A DNA stretch of 6,885 nt, taken from positions 1-6,885 of the forward strand of contig CANHAW010000114.1 of assembly GCA_947458675.1 (NCBI GenBank), written 5' to 3'. A program made the translations under genes and the position numbers. Each line of letters starts with the position of its first letter. Position 1 is the stretch's first letter. The notes beneath the pieces are model-generated. The model was given only the letters and a program-made list of their open reading frames with translations. It searched no databases and had not been told where the DNA came from. This stretch comes from Beijerinckiaceae bacterium. GTDB taxonomy: Bacteria > Pseudomonadota > Alphaproteobacteria > Rhizobiales > Beijerinckiaceae. Shown piece after piece: positions 1 through 6,885 of this stretch.

Positions 1-296
1 AGAGAGATCAGCCGCTTTATTTTACGGCGCGCGGTCTCTTTGGGAATTTTCATGAAGTCGGCGACGGAAGACACATTGGTCGTTGCTATATAGCCGTTCG
101 CACCCACCTGCTGGATCCGCTCCGTATTCAGATAGCCGACGCCCAGATAGAGCAGCATTTCCTCAACATCGAGATCGAGCGATTCCCGCATCGTGTCGAT
201 GCTGGCAAAAAAGCTGCGCAAAGCGAGCAATTGCGCCGCCTCAGTACGGCCATCTTTCAGGACCAAACTCGTTACGCTCGACTGCAAGATACTCAC
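1..296 (-). CDS. Partial winged-helix/HTH-like regulator, C-terminus outside window
   Basis: An open minus-strand frame runs from an in-frame stop at 383-381 to the left edge. From a GTG at 296 it gives 98 residues. It looks coding: an acidic, leucine-rich middle (LDLDVEEMLLYLGVGYLNTE, roughly residues 39-58) is followed by a stretch ending SVADFMKIPKETARRKIKRL. That last stretch has the spacing and residues of a helix-turn-helix whose recognition helix starts at IPKETARRK, as in many MarR/GntR-like winged-helix regulators, so DNA binding is inferred. No ATG occurs before position 191. Candidate starts are GTG 296, TTG 287 (preceded by a weak GGGTGAG) and GTG 347, so the start is uncertain. 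It is divergent from rimO. The exact family and the regulated genes cannot be told from this fragment. Confidence 0.55.
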   Translation of the reverse strand, partial: MSILQSSVTSLVLKDGRTEAAQLLALRSFFASIDTMRESLDLDVEEMLLYLGVGYLNTERIQQVGANGYIATTNVSSVADFMKIPKETARRKIKRLIS

Positions 297-478
297 CCAA
301 CCAATAATTAACGGCTGGCAATATATTAGAGTATTTATACAGCTCACCTTGGGCAAGATTTGCAGCAAGCTTAGAAAAGATCATTTCTATATTTGGACCC
401 CTTGAGGCGGGCCGCCCGCCGGGCCGGGTGCCGAGATCCTCAGTTGCAAGCGCGCCCCGCCCGTGGCATCCGAACCTC
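297..478. promoter_or_regulatory. AT-rich divergent intergenic region upstream of rimO
   Basis: This is the gap between the left-edge minus-strand gene and rimO. Positions about 303-395 are clearly richer in A and T than the flanking genes and hold several -10-like hexamers: TATATT at 388-393 on the plus strand, and TATAAA and TAATAT on the minus strand around 340-322. None has a convincing -35 element at 16-18 bases, so promoter activity is inferred from position and composition only. Past 400 the sequence turns very G+C-rich. No recognised operator was seen. Confidence 0.3.
406..420. repeat. Short perfect GC palindrome upstream of rimO
   Basis: GGCGGGC at 406-412 and its exact reverse complement GCCCGCC at 414-420 flank one central base. 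As RNA it could form a small, very stable hairpin in the rimO leader. There is no T-tract after it on either strand, so it does not look like an intrinsic terminator. It lies just upstream of the GTG at 428 and about 60 bases upstream of the preferred rimO ATG. Confidence 0.4.
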
Positions 479-1816
<1,338 letters not shown>

Positions 1817-1820
1817 GGGC

Positions 1821-1856
1821 AAAAGAAAACCCGGTCGGGTTTGAAACCGCCGGGTT
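1821..1856 (-). terminator. Rho-independent terminator reading on the minus strand
   Basis: On the minus strand AACCCGG (1856-1850) pairs with CCGGGTT (1834-1828). Inside it GGTTT (1848-1844) pairs with AAACC (1842-1838) around a single base, giving a long two-part hairpin with a small asymmetric internal loop. It is followed at once by a T-rich tract, TTTTCTTTTG (about 1830-1821). The plus strand has no T-run after the hairpin (GAGAAAAG), so it is directional. It would end transcription of the ABC-transporter operon and/or of the candidate sRNA just upstream. rimO transcripts cross it from the weaker side. Confidence 0.75.
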
Positions 1857-1910
1857 GAGAAAAGTTGGCCCCGGGATGTTTCGAGGAGGGAGGAACCCCG
1901 CTCCGGGACG
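1821..1910 (-). ncRNA. Candidate trans-acting sRNA, mmgR/suhB (alpha-r8)-like
   Basis: Directly upstream of the minus-strand terminator (1856-1821) is a hairpin whose stem pairs CGGGG (1900-1896) with TCCCG (1876-1872). Its 19-base loop contains the pyrimidine-rich TTCCTCCCTCCTC (1895-1883). A short linker (GGCCAACTTTTCTC) leads to the terminator. An unpaired CCUCCCU loop, a linker and an intrinsic terminator within about 80-100 nt is the architecture I recall for the mmgR/suhB (alpha-r8) sRNAs of alphaproteobacteria. MmgR in Sinorhizobium meliloti limits polyhydroxybutyrate granule accumulation. The loop is complementary to Shine-Dalgarno sequences, consistent with blocking translation. The 5' end is a guess, with no clear promoter found upstream in 1911-2014. 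Competing pairings exist: CCCG/CGGG at 1907-1897, and TTCGA/TCGAA enclosing the loop. The family name rests on memory of the motif, not on a covariance search. Confidence 0.5.
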
Positions 1911-2014
1911 AGTCGAAGGTTAAGCCTTTGCGCGAAAAGCGTAGATTAGACTTTCGGCTTCACCGACGCTTGCGCGACAGGCGTTTCAAATCAAACACAT
2001 ACTTTTGGTCTATC

Positions 2015-2938
2015 TCACCGCTCGGGCACGAAGCCAACGCCGAGCGAAGCCGGAGCCGCGCCGCCGCGGCGATGCCGCAATGACAATATGATCAAAGCGA
2101 TAATCGTGGCCGCATAGGGAACCGCCGTCAGCAATTGGCCCGGCAGACCGATGGAGGCTGCCTGAGCGTGCAATTGCAAAACGGTCGCTCCCCCAAACAG
2201 CAAAGCTCCGGCAAAAGCCAGCAACGGGCGCCAGGATGCAAAGACAACCAGGGCAAGCGCAATCCAGCCGCGCCCTGCCGTCATTCCGGGTGCCCAAAAG
2301 GGCGTGTAGGCAAGCGACAAATAAGCGCCGGCCAGACCAGCGCAGGCGCCGCCAAAGAGAACGGCCAGAAAACGAATCTTGCGCACCGGAATGCCGAGCG
2401 CATGGGCGGAAGCGTGATTTTCGCCCACCGCACGCAATGTCAGCCCAGCGCGCGTGCGCGACAGGAACCACGCCGTCCCCACAACAAGGGCCCAACCCGC
2501 ATAGACGAAAACATCCTGCGAGAAGACCAGCTTGCCGATCAGCGGAATGTCGCTGAGCAAGGGAATGTAGAGATGGCCGAGACTTTCACGCTTGAGGCCA
2601 ATGAATTGCGCTCCGATCAAACCTGACAGGCCCAAGCCAAGGATCGTCAGCGCGAGGCCGGTCGCCACTTGATTGGCCGCCATGAAAATGGTGAGCAGGC
2701 CGAAAAGCGCGGCAAGCGCCATGCCGGCAAGAATGCCGGCCAAGACACCAATCTCGGAAGAATCCGTGAGAATGGCGACGGCAAAGCCGGTCGCCGCACC
2801 GCAGATCATCATGCCCTCGACGCCAAGATTGAGAACGCCTGCGCGCTCCACAATGAGCTCTCCGATGGCTGCAATCACAAGCGGTGTTGCCGCCGCCAGA
2901 ATGGTGAAGAGAACCAGTTCGAAAATCTGCAGGCTCAT
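2015..2938 (-). CDS. ABC transporter permease, BMP/nucleoside-importer type (second permease)
   Basis: This is an inner-membrane permease of the LivH/RbsC-like family (BPD_transp_2), 307 residues, matching YufQ/NupC-type subunits. It is hydrophobic throughout. Near the N-terminus it has the characteristic VLNLGVEGMM (residues 35-44), then AANQVATGLALTILGLGLSGLIG (87-109). A cytoplasmic coupling loop with TRAGLTLRAVGEN and ALGIP (162-184) is where the ATPase is expected to dock. With the larger permease it should form the heterodimeric channel for a nucleoside or related purine/pyrimidine substrate. ATG 2938 is chosen because it overlaps the upstream permease's stop as ATGA, a 4-base overlap typical of translational coupling. 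The frame stays open far upstream of this, but only as a shadow inside the neighbouring gene. It is the last gene of the operon, and the terminator at 1856-1821 lies about 160 bases beyond its stop. The precise substrate is not determinable. Confidence 0.92.
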   Translation of the reverse strand: MSLQIFELVLFTILAAATPLVIAAIGELIVERAGVLNLGVEGMMICGAATGFAVAILTDSSEIGVLAGILAGMALAALFGLLTIFMAANQVATGLALTILGLGLSGLIGAQFIGLKRESLGHLYIPLLSDIPLIGKLVFSQDVFVYAGWALVVGTAWFLSRTRAGLTLRAVGENHASAHALGIPVRKIRFLAVLFGGACAGLAGAYLSLAYTPFWAPGMTAGRGWIALALVVFASWRPLLAFAGALLFGGATVLQLHAQAASIGLPGQLLTAVPYAATIIALIILSLRHRRGGAAPASLGVGFVPER

Positions 2939-4023
2939 GAGGACGCCCCCAGTCGGATCTTGATGCGGTAGCGCGTCAAAACATCCGCCGCCAAAACACA
3001 CATCAGCAAAATCCCCTGAAAGGCGCGCGTCGTATCGAGCGGCACTTTCATCAGGATTTGTGCATTCTCGCCACCGATCGTGGTGATCGACAGGACGAGA
3101 CCGGCCAAAAGAATGCCGATGGGCTGAAGCCTGCCGAGAAAGGCGACAATGATCGCGGAAAATCCATAGCCGGGCGAGATAACCGGCTGCAATTGTCCGA
3201 TCTGACCTGCCACTTCGCAAATTCCCGCAAGGCCTGCTGCGCCACCGCTGATGGCAAAGACAGCAAGCGTCAGCCGCGCATCGCTGAAGCCTGCAAAACG
3301 CGCGGCTTTGGGCGCCGATCCAACGAGGCGAACATCGAAGCCGAACAAAGTGCGGCGCATGATGAAGGCCGCCAGAAAAACCGCCGCCAGCGCAAGCAGC
3401 ACGCCCGCATGCAAGCGATCACCGGGCACAATATAGGGCAAGCGCGCAATCTCTTCGAAGGGAACGCTTTGGGGAAAGTTAAAACCCTTGGGATCGCGCA
3501 ACGGCCCGCGCACAAGATAATCGAGCAGCAATTCGGCCAGATAAACGAGCATCAGACTCGTCAAAATTTCAGACGCGCCGAGCTTGACCTTCAAGAGCGC
3601 CGGAATGAGCCCATATAACATACCGGCAAGCGTGCCAGCCAAAAGCATGGCGGGCAAAACCCACCAGCCGCCGATAAGCCCATCATTGATGGCGCCATGC
3701 GTATAGACTGCAACCATGCCGCCAAAGAGACCGCCGACAACAAATTGCCCCTCGGCCCCGATATTCCAGAGATTGGCGCGATAGCAAAAAGACAGACCGA
3801 TCGCGATCAGAACAAGCGGTGTGGCTTTGACTGCCACTTCCTGCAGAGACCAGATCTCAGACAGTGGCGCGATAAAATAGACATGAAACGCCTGTGTCGG
3901 CGATTTGCCGAGCATGGCGATAATGCCGCCGCCGATCAGAACAGCGATCGCAAAAGCCGCGAGCGGCGAGATGATTTCCATTGCGGTCGAGCGGACCGGA
4001 CGCGTTTCCAGTTCAATGCGCAT
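2935..4023 (-). CDS. ABC transporter permease, BMP/nucleoside-importer type (first permease)
   Basis: This is the larger permease of the importer, 362 residues, resembling YufP/NupB. After a short polar start (MRIELETRPVRS) comes a first membrane helix (SPLAAFAIAVLIGGGIIAML). Then follows the pattern LGKSPTQAF...FIAPL and the family motif LWNIGAEGQFVVGG (residues 85-98), with further hydrophobic segments to the C-terminus. LGASEILTSLMLVYLAE (148-164) corresponds to the conserved region after the cytoplasmic loop. The start at ATG 4023 fits the family N-terminus and overlaps the ATPase end by 11 bases. An in-frame GTG at 4038 would add MARRN and is less likely. A weak GGGTGG lies about 11 bases upstream of the ATG. 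Its stop overlaps the next permease's start (ATGA). Function as half of a heterodimeric channel with the 2015-2938 product is inferred from family and context. Confidence 0.92.
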   Translation of the reverse strand: MRIELETRPVRSTAMEIISPLAAFAIAVLIGGGIIAMLGKSPTQAFHVYFIAPLSEIWSLQEVAVKATPLVLIAIGLSFCYRANLWNIGAEGQFVVGGLFGGMVAVYTHGAINDGLIGGWWVLPAMLLAGTLAGMLYGLIPALLKVKLGASEILTSLMLVYLAELLLDYLVRGPLRDPKGFNFPQSVPFEEIARLPYIVPGDRLHAGVLLALAAVFLAAFIMRRTLFGFDVRLVGSAPKAARFAGFSDARLTLAVFAISGGAAGLAGICEVAGQIGQLQPVISPGYGFSAIIVAFLGRLQPIGILLAGLVLSITTIGGENAQILMKVPLDTTRAFQGILLMCVLAADVLTRYRIKIRLGASS

Positions 4024-5539
4024 GTTGCGACGCGCCACCCATCAAAAGACCGATTTCCTCGCGCGTGACCTTGCGCGTTGCACGCGGCTCAGACACATGC
4101 CCATGATGAATGACGGCAATGCGGTCGGAAATTTCAAACAATTCATCCAGATCCTGGCTGATAACGAGAACTGCTGCACCCTGACGCGCCAGATCGATCA
4201 GCATCTGGCGAATGGCGGCCGAAGCCGCTGCATCGACGCCCCATGTCGGCTGATTGAGAACAAGCACGCCGGGCCGGCGCGACACTTCGCGCCCAACAAG
4301 AAACTTCTGCAGATTTCCGCCCGACAAGGTTCTGGCAGCAGGATCGACACCCGATGCGCGCACATCAAAGCTGCTGATAATCTCGCGCGCCAGCCGGGCA
4401 GCAGCCGGCAAATCGACAAGATTGCCGTTCATGACATCGCCCGTCGCATGACGCGACAGAATGACATTTTCTGACAAAGAGAAATCTGGCGCGGCAGCAT
4501 GTCCATTGCGCTCTTCGGGAACAAAAGCTGCACCATATTGACGGCGCAGATTGATCCCCTCGCGGCCAACAGAAATCCCGTCAATCCGAATGGCACCGGC
4601 AGATGCCGCTGTCCGTTCGCCAGAAAGTGCCGCAAATAATTCGTCCTGCCCATTTCCCGCAATGCCGGCCAGGCCAAAAACCTCGCCGCCACGCACACTC
4701 AGCGAAACCTGATCGAGCGCCACGCCATGCAGATCTTCGGCTGTCAGCGAGAGTTTTTCGACACCAAGTCGTTCGGGGCCGAGCGCATCGGCACCACGGC
4801 TTCGCACATCCACAACATGTGTACCAACCATCATGGCTGCCAGAGATCGGACGCTTTCGGCGCGCGGATCGCAGGTCGCCACAACGCGACCTCCACGCAA
4901 CACGGTTGCGCGATCGCACAAACGGCGCACCTCTTCGAGCTTATGCGAAATATAGAGGATCGCCCTGCCCTCGCCGCGCAAGACATCGAGCGTTGCAAAC
5001 AAGGTCTCGGCTTCTTGCGGCGTGAGCACTGACGTCGGCTCATCAAGAATGAGGAGTTTGGGATCCTGCAAAAGGCATCGCGCAATTTCGATGCGCTGGC
5101 GTTCGCCTGCCGAAAGGGTCCAGACTGGACGCGCAGGCTCAAGCCGCAATCCATAGCGTCGCCCGATTTCTGCAATGCGCTCATCCAGCCCGGCCAGCGT
5201 TTCGCCCGGCGGCAAAACGAGAGCAATATTCTCGGCAACAGTCAGATTGTCGAAAAGTGAAAAATGCTGGAAGACCATGCCGATGCCGGCAGCGCGCGCC
5301 GATTGCGGTCCGGAAAAGCGAACAGCATCTCCCTCAAGCCGGATTTCGCCATCGGTCGGCGACAGCAATCCATAGAGAATTTTGACAAGCGTGGATTTGC
5401 CGGCGCCATTCTCGCCCAGCAAAGCATGCGCTTCGCCGCTAAAAATATCCAGATCGATCCGATCATTGGCCGTGAATGCGCCAAAGCGCTTCACAATCCC
5501 ACGCATGGCGACCAGCGGCTTGCCCGCTTGCGAAACCAT
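4013..5539 (-). CDS. ABC transporter ATP-binding protein, two fused nucleotide-binding domains (YufO/NupA-like)
   Basis: This is the ATPase that powers the importer. From ATG 5539 it has 508 residues, the usual length for the RbsA/MglA/YufO class. Domain 1 is complete: Walker A GENGAGKST (42-50), Q-loop FQHFSLF (Gln91), signature LSAGERQ (142-148), Walker B LLILDEP (Asp166, Glu167) and switch His199. Domain 2 (from about 260) has a degenerate Walker A, GIAGNGQDE (292-300), lacking the lysine. Its signature LSGGNLQK (405-412) is good. Walker B ends NQPTWGVD, with Gln430 in place of the catalytic Glu, and SQDLDEL (461-467) replaces the switch His. This asymmetry is normal for the family. ATG 5539 lies 8 bases after the upstream gene's stop. 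A TTG at 5551 overlapping that stop is an alternative (512 residues). Neither has a clear Shine-Dalgarno. The uniform pattern suggests a BMP-dependent nucleoside importer rather than a sugar system, but the substrate is inferred. Confidence 0.93.
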   Translation of the reverse strand: MVSQAGKPLVAMRGIVKRFGAFTANDRIDLDIFSGEAHALLGENGAGKSTLVKILYGLLSPTDGEIRLEGDAVRFSGPQSARAAGIGMVFQHFSLFDNLTVAENIALVLPPGETLAGLDERIAEIGRRYGLRLEPARPVWTLSAGERQRIEIARCLLQDPKLLILDEPTSVLTPQEAETLFATLDVLRGEGRAILYISHKLEEVRRLCDRATVLRGGRVVATCDPRAESVRSLAAMMVGTHVVDVRSRGADALGPERLGVEKLSLTAEDLHGVALDQVSLSVRGGEVFGLAGIAGNGQDELFAALSGERTAASAGAIRIDGISVGREGINLRRQYGAAFVPEERNGHAAAPDFSLSENVILSRHATGDVMNGNLVDLPAAARLAREIISSFDVRASGVDPAARTLSGGNLQKFLVGREVSRRPGVLVLNQPTWGVDAAASAAIRQMLIDLARQGAAVLVISQDLDELFEISDRIAVIHHGHVSEPRATRKVTREEIGLLMGGASQHAH

Positions 5540-5547
5540 GGTCAGGC

Positions 5548-6519
5548 TCAAGGAATGATGACGGAGGCGCCGGTCGTGGCGCGTGAACCCAATTCCTCAT
5601 GCGCCTTGGCTGCATCGGCCAGTTTATAGCGGGCGTGAATCGGAATGGTCACATCGCCGCGCGAAATGGCGCGCATGAGATCGCGGGCAGAGGCGACATA
5701 ATCCTCGCGTTTGGCAATATAGGTGAACAATGTAGGACGCGTCGCAAAGAGCGAACCCTTTTGCGCCAGCACGCCAATATTGAAAGCATCGATCGCGCCT
5801 GAGGCCGAGCCGTAAGAAACAAACATGCCAAGCGGGCGCAGACAATCGAGCGAGCCCGGAAATGTCGTCTTGCCGACGCCGTCATAGACCACATCGCAGA
5901 GCTTGCCCTTGGTGATCTGGCGAATGCGCTCGACGAAATCTTCCGTGGAATAATTGATGACATGTTTGGCGCCCGCCTTTTTGGCGAGTTTGGCCTTGGC
6001 CTCCGATCCGACCGTGCCGATCACCGTTGCGCCGAGCGCCTTGCCCCATTGGCACAGAATAAGACCGACGCCCCCTGCCGCCGCATGGACGAGGATCGTG
6101 TCGCCGGCCTTCACCTTAAACGTGCGCCGCAGCAGATATTGGGCTGTGAGCCCCTTCAGCATCATGGCCGCGCCCATCTCGTAGGAGATGGATTTCGGCA
6201 GGAGGATCAGCGATTTCGCATCGACATTGCGTTCCTCGGCATAGGATCCGAGCGTCGAGACATAGGCGACGCGGTCGTCTGGCTTGAAATCGGTCACGCC
6301 TCTGCCGACGGCCAAAACCTCGCCAGCGCCCTCATTGCCCGGCGTAAAGGGCAGCGCTGTGGGATAAGACCCCGAGCGGAAATAAATATCGATGAAATTC
6401 AGCCCGATCGCATGGTTGCGGACGCGAACCTCCCCCTTGCCCGGCTTCGGCAGTTCAACATCCTCAAGGCTCATAACCTCGGGACCGCCGGTGCGATGAA
6501 TGCGAATGGCTTTTGTCAT
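5548..6519 (-). CDS. NADPH:quinone oxidoreductase-like protein (zinc-independent MDR family)
   Basis: This 323-residue protein has the typical length of bacterial Qor. It is a cytoplasmic medium-chain dehydrogenase/reductase that should use NADPH to reduce quinones or related alpha,beta-unsaturated carbonyls. Visible hallmarks are the N-terminal GroES-like domain with GLNFIDIYFRSGSYP (39-53) and PFTPGNEGAGEV (57-68), then the Rossmann-fold nucleotide-binding motif HAAAGGVG (145-152). YDGVG and the YGSASG stretch follow in the C-terminal half. The zinc-binding cysteines and histidine of alcohol dehydrogenases are absent, as in quinone reductases. The ATG at 6519 is supported by GGAG six bases upstream. 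The frame stays open another 43 codons upstream, but that stretch is compositionally unlike the family. It is the first gene of the minus-strand cluster, with the ABC ATPase following after 8 bases, and it is divergent from the SulP gene. The actual substrate, and any link to transport, are unknown. Confidence 0.92.
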   Translation of the reverse strand: MTKAIRIHRTGGPEVMSLEDVELPKPGKGEVRVRNHAIGLNFIDIYFRSGSYPTALPFTPGNEGAGEVLAVGRGVTDFKPDDRVAYVSTLGSYAEERNVDAKSLILLPKSISYEMGAAMMLKGLTAQYLLRRTFKVKAGDTILVHAAAGGVGLILCQWGKALGATVIGTVGSEAKAKLAKKAGAKHVINYSTEDFVERIRQITKGKLCDVVYDGVGKTTFPGSLDCLRPLGMFVSYGSASGAIDAFNIGVLAQKGSLFATRPTLFTYIAKREDYVASARDLMRAISRGDVTIPIHARYKLADAAKAHEELGSRATTGASVIIP

Positions 6520-6525
6520 GGGTGG

Positions 6526-6529
6526 CTCC
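6526..6529 (-). promoter_or_regulatory. Ribosome binding site of the quinone oxidoreductase gene
   Basis: GGAG on the minus strand lies six bases upstream of the ATG at 6519. It is the clearest Shine-Dalgarno in the window and decides the start against the longer open frame reaching 6648. Confidence 0.65.
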
Positions 6530-6668
6530 GTCTCAGGCGGCCGATCATGCTGCGCCGCTCCAGCCGAGGCAAGCGAATGACGCAATGCAGCGCGCGCTTC
6601 ACGAAAACGCGATGTACTCTTCCACACGAAAGCTTGAGTCGCGGGCAAACCAGGACGGCAAAAGTCTC
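6530..6668. other. Divergent intergenic region between the oxidoreductase and SulP genes
   Basis: The short gap between two divergent genes should carry promoters for the four-gene minus-strand operon and for the SulP gene. I looked on both strands and found no -35/-10 pair with good spacing and no clear inverted-repeat operator. An AGGA at 6652-6655 precedes the SulP ATG, but at 13 bases it is too far for a confident ribosome binding site. The promoter role is inferred from gene order only. Confidence 0.3.
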
Positions 6669-6885
6669 ATGGAAAAAAATCCGAGCTTCGCTGAACTCTA
6701 TACGCCGAAACTGGTGACGGTCCTGCGCGAGGGCTATGGGTTTCGGCAGTTGCAGGCCGATGCGCTGGCCGGGCTGACGGTGGCCATTGTGGCCCTTCCA
6801 CTGTCGATGGCCATTGCAATCGGTTCCGGCGCAAAGCCCGAACACGGGCTTTATGCGGCAGTGATTGGTGGCTTCATTATTTCGG
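6669..6885 (+). CDS. SulP (SLC26) family anion transporter, N-terminal part
   Basis: The first 72 codons of a plus-strand gene run off the right edge. After a short cytoplasmic N-terminus (MEKNPSFAELYTPKLVTVLR), the sequence QLQADALAGLTVAIVALPLS (27-46) leads into the first membrane helix. AIGSGAKPEHGLYAAVIGGF (50-69) follows, and together they are the SulP/SLC26 opening: D-x-x-A-G-x-T-V-A-x-x-x-x-P and then a G-x-x-P-x-x-G-L-Y-x-A turn. Members are inner-membrane transporters or exchangers for sulfate, bicarbonate or dicarboxylates. Which one applies here cannot be told without the rest, including whether a C-terminal STAS domain is present. The ATG at 6669 is the natural start. The upstream AGGA is rather distant, so ribosome-binding support is weak. 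It is divergent from the quinone oxidoreductase gene. Confidence 0.9.
   Translation, partial: MEKNPSFAELYTPKLVTVLREGYGFRQLQADALAGLTVAIVALPLSMAIAIGSGAKPEHGLYAAVIGGFIIS

Noticed and set aside
303..328. AT-rich AATAATTA / AATATATTA pair as a possible operator
   Set aside because: The two halves are not true inverted or direct repeats when aligned, so they are likely just composition.
1865..2083. Open plus-strand frame of 72 codons in the rimO-permease gap
   Set aside because: The translation is Arg-rich and low in complexity, has no good ribosome binding site, runs into the antisense of the permease end, and overlaps the candidate sRNA.
2939..3220. N-terminal extension of the second permease up to 3220
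   Set aside because: The extension lies wholly inside the first permease gene in another frame and is Arg/Ser-rich. The ATG at 2938 gives the family N-terminus and the classic ATGA overlap.
6520..6648. 43-residue N-terminal extension of the quinone oxidoreductase
   Set aside because: The ATG at 6519 has GGAG at six bases and yields the standard family length. The extension has no family similarity that I can see.
5962..6717. Open plus-strand frame of 251 codons opposite the quinone oxidoreductase
   Set aside because: It is antisense to a clear Qor-family gene and also overlaps the start of the SulP gene in a different frame. The protein looks like a shadow.

Overview
The window reads as an ordinary chromosomal stretch from an alphaproteobacterium, most likely of the Hyphomicrobiales. 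The basis is the moderately high G+C, the N-terminus of the first permease (it resembles rhizobial homologues), and a candidate small RNA resembling the alphaproteobacterial mmgR/suhB family. No mobile element, CRISPR array, tRNA or rRNA was seen.

Layout, left to right. A gene entering from the left edge on the minus strand (about 1-296) has no ATG near its apparent start and encodes what looks like a DNA-binding winged-helix protein. An AT-rich gap separates it from the divergent rimO (479-1816, +), the radical-SAM methylthiotransferase for ribosomal protein S12. Between rimO and the converging minus-strand operon lies a 198-base gap. It holds a strong intrinsic terminator for minus-strand transcription and, directly upstream of that, a CU-rich hairpin. 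Together they look like a roughly 90-nt sRNA.

From 6519 down to 2015 on the minus strand is a tight four-gene cluster: an NADPH:quinone oxidoreductase-like enzyme, a double-domain ABC ATPase, and two LivH/RbsC-type permeases. The ABC genes match the nucleoside importers that work with BMP-family lipoproteins (YufO-YufP-YufQ or NupABC type). Gene junctions are 8 bases apart or overlapping, so co-transcription is likely. No substrate-binding protein is encoded here, so it must lie elsewhere. Divergent from the oxidoreductase, a SulP-family anion transporter starts at 6669 and runs off the right edge.

The protein-coding genes belong to well-known families. The feature most worth following up is the candidate sRNA at about 1821-1910 (minus strand), which sits in a gap that protein annotation would leave empty.
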